From Candidatus Zixiibacteriota bacterium (GTDB lineage: Bacteria; JAAXHH01): a DNA stretch of 46,856 bases. The first letter of the stretch is position 1; each line of letters opens with the position of its first letter. Position numbers and translations under genes: made by a program. The stretch is taken from NCBI GenBank assembly GCA_016867335.1, contig VGJU01000007.1:1-46856 (forward strand). Direction: 5' to 3'. Below are positions 27,268 to 36,608 of the stretch, in pieces. The notes under the pieces are model-generated. The model did no database searches, was not told where the DNA came from, and saw only the letters and a program-made list of their open reading frames with translations.

Positions 27268-27864
27268 CTATTCGCTACCCAACTCGTACCGGATAAAACG
27301 GCGCACCACGATGTTTTCTCCCAACGTGGCGACGGCGTCCGTAATCAGATCTTTTACCGTCTTGTCGGTATCACGGATAAAGGGCTGTTCAAGCAGACAA
27401 TTTTCCTGATAGAATTTCTCCAAACGCCCCTGAACGATACGTTCGACGATTTGGGCCGGTTTGCCTTCATTGAGGGCTTGATTTCGGAAAATGTCCATTT
27501 CCTTTTCCGCGGCTTCCTGCGGTACGTCGGCGCGTTCGACCGCAAGCGGCTTGGTGGCGGCTACCTGCATGGCGATATCCCGTGCCAGCGTCTGAAACGA
27601 TTCGTTGCGTGCTACAAAGTCCGTTTCGCAGTTGATCTCCACCATGGTGGCAATGCGGCTTCCGGGGTGGACATAGGTATGGATGATACCTTCCTTCGCC
27701 TCGCGGGAGCTTTTTTTTGTAGCCGACATGATCCCTTTTTCACGGAGAAAGGTGATGGCCTTTTCCATATCGCCGTCCGATGATTCGAGCGCCTTCTTGC
27801 AATCCATCATTCCCGCGCCGGTTTTGTCCCGTAGGGCTTTTACATCTGCTGCCGATACTGCCAT
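27268..27864 (-). CDS. tsf: Elongation factor Ts
   Basis: VSAADVKALRDKTGAGMMDCKKALESSDGDMEKAITFLREKG, VEINCETDFVARNESFQTLARDIAMQVAA. Confidence 0.97.
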   Translation of the reverse strand: MAVSAADVKALRDKTGAGMMDCKKALESSDGDMEKAITFLREKGIMSATKKSSREAKEGIIHTYVHPGSRIATMVEINCETDFVARNESFQTLARDIAMQVAATKPLAVERADVPQEAAEKEMDIFRNQALNEGKPAQIVERIVQGRLEKFYQENCLLEQPFIRDTDKTVKDLITDAVATLGENIVVRRFIRYELGSE

Positions 27865-27947
27865 GAATGCGTCTGTTTAAGCGCCGGTAATCCGGGCGCT
27901 ATGGCCGCCTTTCCTCAGCCCGTTGACCGATTCGGTCACTCACCCTA

Positions 27948-28697
27948 TCAGGTCGTCTCTTCCTGTTCTGTCTCGTCGTCGTCTTTCTTTTCCTGCATCA
28001 ACTGCTCGCGTCCGGTGCGCCGTGTTCCGTCTTCCGCGGCATCCGCGATGATTTTCGTGATCAGACTGATCGAACGCAACGCATCGTCGTTGCCGGGCAC
28101 AGGATAGGTGATCAGATCGGGATCGCAGTTGGTATCCAGAATGCTGACGACCGGAATATCCAGCGCATTGGCTTCCGCCACCGCGATTCGCTCTTTACGG
28201 GCATCCACGACAAAGAGTATACCCGGCAGACGACGCATATTCCGAATGCCGCCCAGTACGCGCTCCATGCGGTCGCGTTCTTTTTCGAGTCCTGCAGCTT
28301 CTTTCTTGGTCAGCGCGTCGAAGATGCCGTGCTCTTTCATCTTCTCCAACTCTTCAAGCCGCTTGATACTGGACTGGATCGTCGTAAAATTGGTCAACAT
28401 CCCGCCCAGCCAACGTTCGGTGACATAAAACATCCCACACCGAACCGCTTCTTCCGTGATGACCGGTCGCGCTTGTTTTTTCGTGCCGACAAAAAGTACG
28501 GAATCTCCGTTTTCGACCGCCGTGCGGACCGCTTGATAGGCCTGCTCGATATTTCTGAGTGTCTTCTGCAGATCGATGATGTAGATGCCGTTGCGCTCCG
28601 CAAAGATGAATTTTTTCATCTTGGGATTCCAGCGCCGCGTCTGATGACCGAAATGAACGCCTGCCTCCAGCAAGTCCTGCATAGTCGGAATAGCCAT
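27948..28697 (-). CDS. rpsB: Ribosomal protein uS2
   Basis: [71 protein letters not shown]. Confidence 0.97.
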   Translation of the reverse strand: MAIPTMQDLLEAGVHFGHQTRRWNPKMKKFIFAERNGIYIIDLQKTLRNIEQAYQAVRTAVENGDSVLFVGTKKQARPVITEEAVRCGMFYVTERWLGGMLTNFTTIQSSIKRLEELEKMKEHGIFDALTKKEAAGLEKERDRMERVLGGIRNMRRLPGILFVVDARKERIAVAEANALDIPVVSILDTNCDPDLITYPVPGNDDALRSISLITKIIADAAEDGTRRTGREQLMQEKKDDDETEQEETT

Positions 28698-28794
28698 ACC
28701 CGGTTGCCGTCTCCTTGTTCGCGTTCCCGCCCTCTTTGCCGCCGCCGGTCTTATGCGACCGAAAACAAGAGCAAGGATTCGGGAACAGCCATGA

Positions 28795-29199
28795 TTAACG
28801 TTTCGAGAACTGGAATCGTTTGCGTGCGCCTGCCATACCGTATTTCTTGCGTTCTTTTTCACGCGGGTCACGGGTCAGCATGCCATGCGCCCGCAGCGTC
28901 CCGTGAAGCGTCTCGTCCATCCGTTGCAGGGCTCTGGCAATACCCAGACGCAACGCGCCCGCCTGTCCTGACAGGCCACCACCGAGCGTTTCGGCGACCA
29001 CCACCACCCTGTCGCCGACACCGGCCACGTTCAACGGCTCCTGAATCGCCGCTACAAGACCCGGACGGTTGAAATAAACCAGCAAGTCCTTGCCATTTAC
29101 CGAATGCGCGACATCGCCTTTGCTCGGACGCAGCCATACTTTGGCAATGGCGCTTTTACGCTTTCCTACCGCATGAAAGCCCTCTTTCTGAGCATCCAT
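28795..29199 (-). CDS. rpsI: Ribosomal protein uS9
   Basis: [67 protein letters not shown]. Confidence 0.97.
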   Translation of the reverse strand: MDAQKEGFHAVGKRKSAIAKVWLRPSKGDVAHSVNGKDLLVYFNRPGLVAAIQEPLNVAGVGDRVVVVAETLGGGLSGQAGALRLGIARALQRMDETLHGTLRAHGMLTRDPREKERKKYGMAGARKRFQFSKR

Positions 29200-29219
29200 C
29201 TACACCGACCTCCCCATAG

Positions 29220-29648
29220 TTAGAGTTCTTTCGATTCCGGGCGCTGCGCATCGTGCGGATGGGCAGCGCCGTTGTATACGCGAAGTTTTCGATACATCTG
29301 CCGACCCAAAATGTTGTGCGGAAGCATGCCTTTGATCGCCATCCGCACCACACGCTCCGGGTTCCGGGAAAACAACTGCTCGTAAGAAACGGTTTTCAAT
29401 CCTCCCGGATAACCACTGTGGTGACGGTACAGCTTGTCCTGCGCCTTGTTCCCCGTCACCCGTATTTTGCTTGCGTTGACGACGATCACATGATCGCCGT
29501 TATCGACGTCCGGCGCATACAGCGGTTTGTGTTTGCCTCGCAGAATCTGGGCGACCGCGCTGGCCAACCGGCCCAGCACCATGCCGCTTGCATCGACGAC
29601 GTGCCAGTTGTGCTGCACGTCCTGCTGTCGTACGGTCGGTGTTTTCAT
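29220..29648 (-). CDS. rplM: Ribosomal protein uL13
   Basis: HVVDASGMVLGRLASAVAQILRGKHKPLYAPDVDNGDHVIVVNASKIRVTGNKAQDKLYRHHSGYPGGLK. Confidence 0.97.
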   Translation of the reverse strand: MKTPTVRQQDVQHNWHVVDASGMVLGRLASAVAQILRGKHKPLYAPDVDNGDHVIVVNASKIRVTGNKAQDKLYRHHSGYPGGLKTVSYEQLFSRNPERVVRMAIKGMLPHNILGRQMYRKLRVYNGAAHPHDAQRPESKEL

Positions 29649-29748
29649 GGTCTTTACATGCACTCCTTGTAGATGAAATATGAACGTAACGATACTGTTT
29701 TTTCTTTAATCCGTGCGGTAGCGAATCTTTCTTTACTTTTCAAATCGT

Positions 29749-30795
29749 CTATCCGCTCATCAGAGCGGCCAGACTTTTATCGTACGGAAAACGGGCGACC
29801 CCCCGTTCCGTAACGATGGCGCTTACATAAGCCGCCGGTGTAACGTCAAAAGCCGGGTTATACACCCGCACACCGTCCGGAGCCGTGCGCCGACCCAACC
29901 CTTCGGTTACCTCCGAGGCATGACGCTCCTCGATGGGAATAGACACTCCGGTCCGTATCGTCATGTCGATGGTGGTACTGGGAGCCGCTACGTACACGGG
30001 GATGTCGTGCGCGCGAGCCAGCACCGCCACGCCATACGTTCCGATCTTGTTGGCTACGTCTCCGTTGGCGGCAATACGATCCGCACCGACGACCACGCAA
30101 TCGATTTTGCCTTCTTTCATGACCTGCGCCGCCATGTTGTCGCAGATCAGCGTCACGTCGATGCCTTCTTGAACCAGCTCCCATGCCGTAAGACGCGCGC
30201 CTTGAAGAACGGGCCGAGTTTCATCGGCAAAAACGCGGATGTTTTTTCCTTCTCGATGCGCCTGATAGATGACCGAAAGCGCCGTTCCTGTGCCTGCCGT
30301 CGCCAGCGCCCCGGCGTTGCAATGGGTAAGCACTGTTTGCCCCGTTTCGATCAGCACCGCTCCGTGAATACCGATATGTCGGCACATGGCTTCGTCTTCC
30401 GCGCGGATGGCGAGGGCCTCGCGGGTCAGTACGGTTTTGACGGCCTCTATTCCGTTCGCAGCGTTTTCGTCGGCCACGCGGCGCATACGTTCCAGCGCCC
30501 AGAACAGATTGACTGCGGTTGGGCGCGTGGCCGCCAGCACGGCGACTACGGTATTCAGTTCCTCTTTGAACGCCGCGTACGAACCAGCCCGCGAGTCTTG
30601 GACGCCGAGTACGACGCCAAATGCCGCTGCCACGCCGATCGCCGGTGCGCCGCGAACCTTGAGCGTCTTGATCGCCGTCTCCATCTCCCGATAATCCCGA
30701 TAGGTCTCGTATACCACCTCGCCGGGCAGACGGGTCTGGTCCAAAAGCGTACAAGTTCTATCCGCTTCGTTCCATCGTATCGTCGTAAATTTCAT
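29749..30795 (-). CDS. mtnA: S-methyl-5-thioribose-1-phosphate isomerase (start MKFTTIRWNEA; ORF track extends to 30810)
   Basis: LKVRGAPAIGVAAAFGVVLG, LTHCNAGALATAGTGTALSVIYQAHREGKNIRVFADETRPVLQGARLTAWEL, VVVGADRIAANGDVANKIGTYGVAVLA. Confidence 0.93.
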   Translation of the reverse strand: MKFTTIRWNEADRTCTLLDQTRLPGEVVYETYRDYREMETAIKTLKVRGAPAIGVAAAFGVVLGVQDSRAGSYAAFKEELNTVVAVLAATRPTAVNLFWALERMRRVADENAANGIEAVKTVLTREALAIRAEDEAMCRHIGIHGAVLIETGQTVLTHCNAGALATAGTGTALSVIYQAHREGKNIRVFADETRPVLQGARLTAWELVQEGIDVTLICDNMAAQVMKEGKIDCVVVGADRIAANGDVANKIGTYGVAVLARAHDIPVYVAAPSTTIDMTIRTGVSIPIEERHASEVTEGLGRRTAPDGVRVYNPAFDVTPAAYVSAIVTERGVARFPYDKSLAALMSG

Positions 30796-30806
30796 GCGTG
30801 TGTCCA

Positions 30807-31706
30807 TCAAATGCGAAGCATGTTGAAAAATCGTTCCAAGCGATGCTCGATTTCGTGCGTCATCAGCATTTCGAGCCGGCGAACGGAAAAGTCTTCTACG
30901 TTGAACGACGCCATGACCGAGCCGTGAACCATCGCCTTTTTCAGTCCATCGTCTCCCGTGTCTGCGGATCGGGCCAGATACCCGACAAACCCGCCGGCAA
31001 ACGAATCGCCGGCCCCGGTAGGATCGGTCACGGAAAGCACCGGAAATGCGGGAACGGCAAAATAGGTGTCGCCGGTGACCAGAGTCGCACCGTGTTCCCC
31101 GCGTTTTATCACCACGGCACGCGGTCCCAAAGCCAGAATTTTGTGCGCGGCGCGTGCAAGGTTATGGTCTTCCACAAGCTGACGCGTTTCGCTATCGTTG
31201 AGAATCAGCACGTCCACACGGGAAAGCGTTTGCATCAGGACGTCTTTTTTTCCGGTGATCCAAAAATCCATCGTGTCGCATACCACAAGCTCCGGTGCGG
31301 CCACCTGTTCCAACACCCGCCCTTGAAGTTCGGGGTCTATATTGGCCAGAAAAACGTACGGTCGTTCACGGTGACGATCCGACAGTACCGGTCGAAAATC
31401 CGCAAACACGTTGAGTTGTGTATCGAGCGTCCGGCGGTCGTTCATGTTGGGTTCGTATTCACCCGCCCACCGGAACGTTCGTCCTTCTACCGTCTGAAGC
31501 CCGGACAGATCGACGTCTCGTTGCCGTAGGAACGAAAGCAGGTCGTGCGGGAAATCCTGTCCCACCACGGCTACGATATCGACGGGAGCAAAAAAACTGG
31601 CCGCCGCCGAGAAATAGGTCGCCGATCCGCCTATCGCCTCTTCTACTCCCCCAAAGGGTGTTTTGACCGAGTCAAACGCTACAGAACCCACGACCAATAT
31701 GCTCAA
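30807..31706 (-). CDS. PfkB-family sugar/nucleoside kinase
   Basis: ILVVGSVAFDSVKTPFGGVEEAIGGSATYFSAAASFFAPVDIVAVVG, VTDPTGAGDSFAGGFVGYLA. Confidence 0.9.
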   Translation of the reverse strand: MSILVVGSVAFDSVKTPFGGVEEAIGGSATYFSAAASFFAPVDIVAVVGQDFPHDLLSFLRQRDVDLSGLQTVEGRTFRWAGEYEPNMNDRRTLDTQLNVFADFRPVLSDRHRERPYVFLANIDPELQGRVLEQVAAPELVVCDTMDFWITGKKDVLMQTLSRVDVLILNDSETRQLVEDHNLARAAHKILALGPRAVVIKRGEHGATLVTGDTYFAVPAFPVLSVTDPTGAGDSFAGGFVGYLARSADTGDDGLKKAMVHGSVMASFNVEDFSVRRLEMLMTHEIEHRLERFFNMLRI

Positions 31707-31719
31707 TCGCTTCTCCTCG

Positions 31720-32136
31720 CTATCCGCCTGCCTGCTGTTCCTGTACGCCGGCCTCTGTCATTCGGAGGATTTCTCCCGTGACCGGATCCAACTCGAAGCG
31801 AATCGACGGCGCGTCTCCCCACAACCGTTCCAAACCGTAAAAATGCCGCACTTCGGACCGGAAGACATGCACCACTACGTCGACATAGTCGATAAGAACC
31901 CAGCGCGAGGTCTGTGTTCCCTCCACATGCCAGGGGCGCACACCCGTCTTTTCCAGTGTTTCCGTAATCCCTTCCACTACCGCTTTGAGTTGCGGCTCTG
32001 ACCCCACCGATCCGATGACAAAATAATCGGCAATGGGAGAAACCCGTTGCAAGTCCAACAGACGCACGTCCGTCGCTTTTTTGTCAAGCATGGAAAGCGC
32101 CGCATGTTCTGCCACTTCAAAGGGAGTAAGGGTCAT
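31720..32136 (-). CDS. rsfS: Ribosome silencing factor
   Basis: LLDLQRVSPIADYFVIGSVGSEPQLKAVVEGITETLEKTGVRPWHVEGTQTSRWVLIDYVDVVVHVFRSEVRHFYGLERLWGDA. Confidence 0.95.
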   Translation of the reverse strand: MTLTPFEVAEHAALSMLDKKATDVRLLDLQRVSPIADYFVIGSVGSEPQLKAVVEGITETLEKTGVRPWHVEGTQTSRWVLIDYVDVVVHVFRSEVRHFYGLERLWGDAPSIRFELDPVTGEILRMTEAGVQEQQAGG

Positions 32137-32139
32137 ACG

Positions 32140-32649
32140 CTAATCATCGTAAAACAGCAACCGATCATAATCTTGTCCTATGATGGCGGTAACGTCCACC
32201 ATCCGGTCGTCGTTCCGCTGGCGGACGACGTTGGGCGTGCCAAGCGCCTGCGCTACCGCTGCCGCCGCTTCCGAAACCGTTTCCTGGCCGCTGCGGTCGA
32301 GTACTATCGTCTCCGGAAAGTTGAAATGCTCCGCATTTTCCATGTTGACAACGTCAAACCCTTGCTTTCGGAGGTATTTGAGCATCGCCTGACTGACAGC
32401 CGGGTCCCCGCACCCGTTCAAAATTTCCACCTGCACATGGACAAACGAGGGAGAGGGTTGCTCCGGCGGAGCACTCAACGGCTCAACCGGCGTATTGCCT
32501 CCCGTCATCAGCGTATACAAAAAAAAGACGTTGACACCGACCAATAAAACAATCATCCCCTCCAGCAGCCACAACCGGAACGATTTGCGTCCGGAGCCGC
32601 CGGATTTGTCATCTATCCCTGGCAGATGCCGGTTTCGCCGCCTCAGCAT
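32140..32649 (-). CDS. LytR C-terminal (LytR_C) domain protein with N-terminal TM segment
   Basis: VQVEILNGCGDPAVSQAMLKYLRKQGFDVVNMENAEHFNFPETIVLDRSGQ...AQALGTPNVVRQRNDDRMVDVTAIIGQDYD. Confidence 0.75.
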   Translation of the reverse strand: MLRRRNRHLPGIDDKSGGSGRKSFRLWLLEGMIVLLVGVNVFFLYTLMTGGNTPVEPLSAPPEQPSPSFVHVQVEILNGCGDPAVSQAMLKYLRKQGFDVVNMENAEHFNFPETIVLDRSGQETVSEAAAAVAQALGTPNVVRQRNDDRMVDVTAIIGQDYDRLLFYDD

Positions 32650-32853
32650 GGCATCTCTACGGTCGAAGACGTCACGATCCGCCTTCCGCGTTGCTGTATA
32701 GGATCAGGAATCTCGAAACCTGTCGGAGAAAGAAACGCAAAACGGGGGCCGCGCTGCGAGGAATCAAAACCTGACGTCATCCGGCATATCACACCCTTTC
32801 CACTCCAGACGGCGGTATCAGTCATCCCTGTCCGGCTAATACGATGCGGCCCC

Positions 32854-33381
32854 TCAATCCCGGAAGTTCAGGGAGGCCGGGACGGACGCATCGTCCTGCT
32901 CCCACGGGGAAGCAGCGTGCGGATAGGAACGCCCCCATCCATGCGGCTGCGATACGCTGTACCCTACGTATATCGACAGTTTTTCGCTGGGCCGGTAAAG
33001 AAACTCGAAACCGGGCAACACCCGCGTCGTGCCGCCAGAAGGCTTTGCCCCCGGGGACGTGCCGAGCAGAAAACGCTCGATCCCTACCTGTACGCGAAGC
33101 TGTGCCGAAGCAGACATCCGATAGCTGAGCGTATTCGTGTAAAGTCCCCGCAGATTGCCACCTTGGCTGCCGGACTGAAACGCCATTGTATAGCCGTGCG
33201 ACATCGAAAAACGAGCCGGATCCATCCAGCCAAATGTTTTGGTTTTTGCAGGAGACAAAAGCGAAAAGGGCGTAAAAGAACGCAGAGACCGAGGTGGGGT
33301 GGCTTCCTGTGCCGAACCGGAACCCGAAAGACAAAACAGTGCGATAAATGCCCCCACCCATCTACCCGTCGTTCTTACCAT
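32854..33381 (-). CDS. Hypothetical secreted/outer-membrane protein
   Basis: Signal peptide MVRTTGRWVGAFIALFCLSGSGSAQ; beta-rich C-terminal part (LSYRMSASAQLRVQVGIERFLLG...KLSIYVGYSVSQPHG). Confidence 0.6.
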   Translation of the reverse strand: MVRTTGRWVGAFIALFCLSGSGSAQEATPPRSLRSFTPFSLLSPAKTKTFGWMDPARFSMSHGYTMAFQSGSQGGNLRGLYTNTLSYRMSASAQLRVQVGIERFLLGTSPGAKPSGGTTRVLPGFEFLYRPSEKLSIYVGYSVSQPHGWGRSYPHAASPWEQDDASVPASLNFRD

Positions 33382-33532
33382 GATTTTCACTCCGACAACG
33401 CTTGTTTTAACCCTTGAATGCAAAAACCATTAACGGCGTAATATAACCTCTCTCGCAAGGCTTGTCAACTTTTTTTTGCTTGATAGACAAGGATATATCC
33501 GCGTCGGACGGGTTGCTTTCCGGGTGAAAATA

Positions 33533-34294
33533 TCAGACCCTCCGAGCCAGAATCGCCCCGGAAAACGCCAACTGCTCGGGCGTATTGATCCCCAGCGTTT
33601 CCTCCGGATATTCGGCGGCTATCCCCTCTACCCGATATCCCCGTTCGTGAAGAAGCCCGACCGTGTCCGTAAGATAGTATTCTCCTTGTTGGTTCAAAGG
33701 TTTGAGCAGCGTCAGCATCTCCAACAAAAGCGGTGTTTGGAAACAGTACGTGCTCGTATTGACCTCGCGGATGTTCTTTTCTTCGGGACGGGTGTCTTTT
33801 TCTTCGACGATACGCACCACTCGTCCATCGGGGTCGCGGACGATACGTCCGAAACCAAACGGTTTCTCTATCCGGGCCGTCAACAGCGTCACCGCCGCCT
33901 GTGTAAAACGGTGTCGGGTCACCATGTCGCTAAGCGTTTCGGGGCGCAAAAGCGGTGTATCCCCCGCCAACGCGAGCATATCTCCCTCATAACCCCCCAG
34001 ATACGGCGACGCCTGCATCACCGCATATCCCGTACCCAGCAGTTCGCGCTGTTCCACAAACTCCACCGGATAGCCGGCCAGTGTTTCCATGACCGCCTCC
34101 GCCTGATGCCCGACGATCGTCAAAATACGCTCCGATCCTACTGCCATAGCGGTTTCGACGACATATTGGATCATAGGACGCCCGCCTATCGGATGAAGCA
34201 CCTTGGCAAGATCGGACTTCATCCGGGTTCCCTTGCCCGCCGCCATGACGACGGTGACAAGACCGACATTACGAGATAAAGCAAGAGGGTTCAT
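33533..34294 (-). CDS. Sugar nucleotidyltransferase, GlmU N-terminal domain-like, lacking the left-handed beta-helix domain
   Basis: VTVVMAAGKGTRMKSDLAKVLHPIGGRPMIQYVVETA, EQRELLGTGYAVMQASPYL, LALAGDTPLLRPETL, GFGRIVRDPDGRVVRIVEEKD; stops after about 253 aa. Confidence 0.88.
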   Translation of the reverse strand: MNPLALSRNVGLVTVVMAAGKGTRMKSDLAKVLHPIGGRPMIQYVVETAMAVGSERILTIVGHQAEAVMETLAGYPVEFVEQRELLGTGYAVMQASPYLGGYEGDMLALAGDTPLLRPETLSDMVTRHRFTQAAVTLLTARIEKPFGFGRIVRDPDGRVVRIVEEKDTRPEEKNIREVNTSTYCFQTPLLLEMLTLLKPLNQQGEYYLTDTVGLLHERGYRVEGIAAEYPEETLGINTPEQLAFSGAILARRV

Positions 34295-34800
34295 GAACAG
34301 GACTCCCAAGAAGGGGTATACGGTTTTACCAGATCGTCTACCGGACCGAGTGACTCCAGTAGCGAAGCCACAGAACACTGCAGGACGGGATGAACGAATT
34401 CGGGGAGTATTTCGGCAAGGGGAACGAGCACAAAAGCACGTTCCGCGCAACCCGGATGCGGGAGGGTAAGATCGGGCGTGGTCACGATCCGGTCGCCGTA
34501 AAACAACAGATCGAGGTCTACGGTGCGCGGGCCGTTGGGTAGGGTTCTTACCCGCCCGGATCGTCGCTCAACGGTAAGAAGCGTCGCCAGCAAGTCGTGA
34601 GGAGAAAGAAGAGTTTCTACGGCCAACGCTCCGTTCAAAAAGCGAGGTTGCGCCGTGTATCCTAAGGGAACCGTCTCGTACCACGAGGATCGACGTACGA
34701 TGCGCAGAGTTTCATAGGTCGCAAGCAGGGTGACGGCCTGAGTAAGATTTCGAAGCCGGTCCCCGATGTTGCCTCCGATTCCGATAGCGGCGAGCGTCAT
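34291..34800 (-). CDS. folK: 2-amino-4-hydroxy-6-hydroxymethyldihydropteridine pyrophosphokinase
   Basis: AAIGIGGNIGDRLRNLTQAVTLL, SSWYETVPLGYTAQPRFLNGALAVET, GPRTVDLDLLFYGDRIVTTPDLTLPHPG. Confidence 0.96.
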   Translation of the reverse strand: MTLAAIGIGGNIGDRLRNLTQAVTLLATYETLRIVRRSSWYETVPLGYTAQPRFLNGALAVETLLSPHDLLATLLTVERRSGRVRTLPNGPRTVDLDLLFYGDRIVTTPDLTLPHPGCAERAFVLVPLAEILPEFVHPVLQCSVASLLESLGPVDDLVKPYTPSWESCS

Positions 34801-34803
34801 GGG

Positions 34804-35169
34804 TCAGGCTTTGCGGCGACGGATTTCCACCTCGATCACGCCGACAGGGCCGGGCATGCGCACCTGTGGTTTTCGGATGCGTATCATCGCCTCCAGCACC
34901 GGAAAGACACGAACGATTTCGCCGGCGATCCGTTCGGCCAGCGTTTCCATCAGCGCACAGGACGGGCCGGATACGATGTGTTCTACGATGTGGTACACCT
35001 CTACGTAATCCACCGTATCTGAAAGCGCGTCGGAAATACCCGCCTGTCGGGTATTGACGCTTAGTTCGACATCGACCTCGAATATCTGTCCGTGGGTTTT
35101 CTCGTCGACAAACACGCCGTGATGGCCAAATACGCGAATCTGCCGGATACGGATGCGGTCGTCGCTCAT
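34804..35169 (-). CDS. folB: Dihydroneopterin aldolase
   Basis: IRQIRVFGHHGVFVDEKTHGQIFEVDVELSVNT...DTVDYVEVYHIVEHIVSGPSCALMETLAERIAGEIV. Confidence 0.93.
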   Translation of the reverse strand: MSDDRIRIRQIRVFGHHGVFVDEKTHGQIFEVDVELSVNTRQAGISDALSDTVDYVEVYHIVEHIVSGPSCALMETLAERIAGEIVRVFPVLEAMIRIRKPQVRMPGPVGVIEVEIRRRKA

Positions 35170-35176
35170 GGCCGTT

Positions 35177-36400
35177 TCAAACCGGCGAGGGCTGGATAAT
35201 TCGGCGACGCAGTCGCAGACGGTTCTCCATCTTTTCCATGCGATCGGCGACGGCGCGAAATTCGACTTCCGGTGCATTGAGCGAAAGACGTACATAGCCT
35301 TCGCCGTATTCGCCCATGTAGGAACCGGGGACCACGAAAACACCGGCTTTGCGGAGCAGGACGCAAAATCGGACGGAAGAGTAGCGGGGTGGAACACTGA
35401 TCCATGCGTATACGCCACCCTTGGGTTTGCGCGGTTTCCATCCCACTTGTTGGAGATTGTCCACCAGGGTGTCGCGTCGCTGCATATAACGGGAGATGGT
35501 TTCTTCTATGGAAAAATTCAAATTCGGTTCTTCCAGTGCCGCCGCCGCCGCTCGCTGGACCGCAAGAAAAGAAGCGCTCTCCACATGCTGGGTCAGTTGC
35601 GACAACGCCGAAAGAACGGCGGAATTTCCGACCGCGACACCGATGTCCCACGGATGACCACCCAGCACGATAGAAAGCGAAAAAAGCTCGACACCTGCAT
35701 CGATACCACCCGGAGCTTGAAGCAGACTGGGGGTTTCGTAGTCGTCGTAAGCGAGAAGTGCGTGTGTGGCATCGTGACAGACGATGATGTTGTGTCTACG
35801 TGCAAAATCGACGACGTTGCGAAAAAAACTCAAATCGGCGACAGCACCCGTCGGGTTGTTGGGGTAGCTGAGAAACATGAGTTTGGCTTCGCCTGCAACC
35901 ACCGGATCGACCTGAAGCAGATTGGGCAGATAGTCGTTGCGTTCAAGCAGTGGCAAGGCATGCACACGCCCTCCGGCCATAATGGCTCCGGATCGATACG
36001 CCGGATACGCGGGGTCGGGCACGAGAACCGTTTCGCCGGGGTTGACCAGCGCCAGCGAAAGACACGAAGCGCCGATCTTGGTGTTGACAAGCGGCAGAAT
36101 TTGCGTCGCCGGATCAAGTTCTACATCGAAACGATGGACGAACCACCGGGCAAAGGCTTCGCAAAACTGCTGTGAAGCGTCCGGCAAGTCCTGGCCCGAA
36201 ACGCCAATTTCCTCGATCGCCGCGGTCATACACGCCAGTACGGGATCACGGCGTGTCCCTTCTATCTTGCCGACCGTGAGATCGATGTGACCGACGCCGC
36301 GGGCGGCAAGCCGTTGTTTATAACGGGCCAGTTCCGCTGCAGGGAACGGCGGCATCCGATGAAGCCGTTCCGCCTTTTCGATGACCATGCGTCGCCGCAT
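35177..36400 (-). CDS. Class I/II aminotransferase (LL-diaminopimelate/aspartate aminotransferase-like)
   Basis: HIDLTVGKIEGTRRDPVLACMTAA, VLVPDPAYPAYRSGAIMAGGRVHALPL, MFLSYPNNPTGAVADLSFFRNVVDFARRHNIIVCHDATHALLAYD, PKGGVYAWI. Confidence 0.88.
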   Translation of the reverse strand: MRRRMVIEKAERLHRMPPFPAAELARYKQRLAARGVGHIDLTVGKIEGTRRDPVLACMTAAIEEIGVSGQDLPDASQQFCEAFARWFVHRFDVELDPATQILPLVNTKIGASCLSLALVNPGETVLVPDPAYPAYRSGAIMAGGRVHALPLLERNDYLPNLLQVDPVVAGEAKLMFLSYPNNPTGAVADLSFFRNVVDFARRHNIIVCHDATHALLAYDDYETPSLLQAPGGIDAGVELFSLSIVLGGHPWDIGVAVGNSAVLSALSQLTQHVESASFLAVQRAAAAALEEPNLNFSIEETISRYMQRRDTLVDNLQQVGWKPRKPKGGVYAWISVPPRYSSVRFCVLLRKAGVFVVPGSYMGEYGEGYVRLSLNAPEVEFRAVADRMEKMENRLRLRRRIIQPSPV

Positions 36401-36476
36401 ATCGAGTTTCCGTATAAGAGGAGCATTTTTTCTGCGTTTGGGGCAGAAATATAGAAGAACGGATAGGGGGGTCAAG

Positions 36477-36514
36477 AAAAAAACACCCCTGCCAGTCTGG
36501 CCAGGGGTGTTTTA
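36477..36514. terminator. Strong bidirectional terminator hairpin between groL and the aminotransferase gene
   Basis: AAACACCCCTG-CCAGTCTGGC-CAGGGGTGTTT with flanking A-run and T-run. Confidence 0.75.
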
Positions 36515-36559
36515 TAGCTTTAGCTGCGGAAAAATGCGCCAATAGACAAGCCTTCGACG

Positions 36560-36596
36560 CCCCGTTCGCCCTGAGTGTGCCGAAGGACGAACGGGG
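36560..36596. repeat. Palindromic intergenic repeat element CCCCGTTCGCCCTGAGTGTGCCGAAGGACGAACGGGG
   Basis: 9-bp perfect arms CCCCGTTCG/CGAACGGGG; resembles CGTTCG...CCTGAG...CGAAGG...CGAACGG palindromes recurring in many genomes (from memory). Confidence 0.6.
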
Positions 36597-36608
36597 ATCT
36601 TGCCGGGC

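Noticed and set aside
26545-27783. 412-aa plus-strand ORF across frr/tsf
   Set aside because: Antisense to frr and tsf, which are unambiguous.
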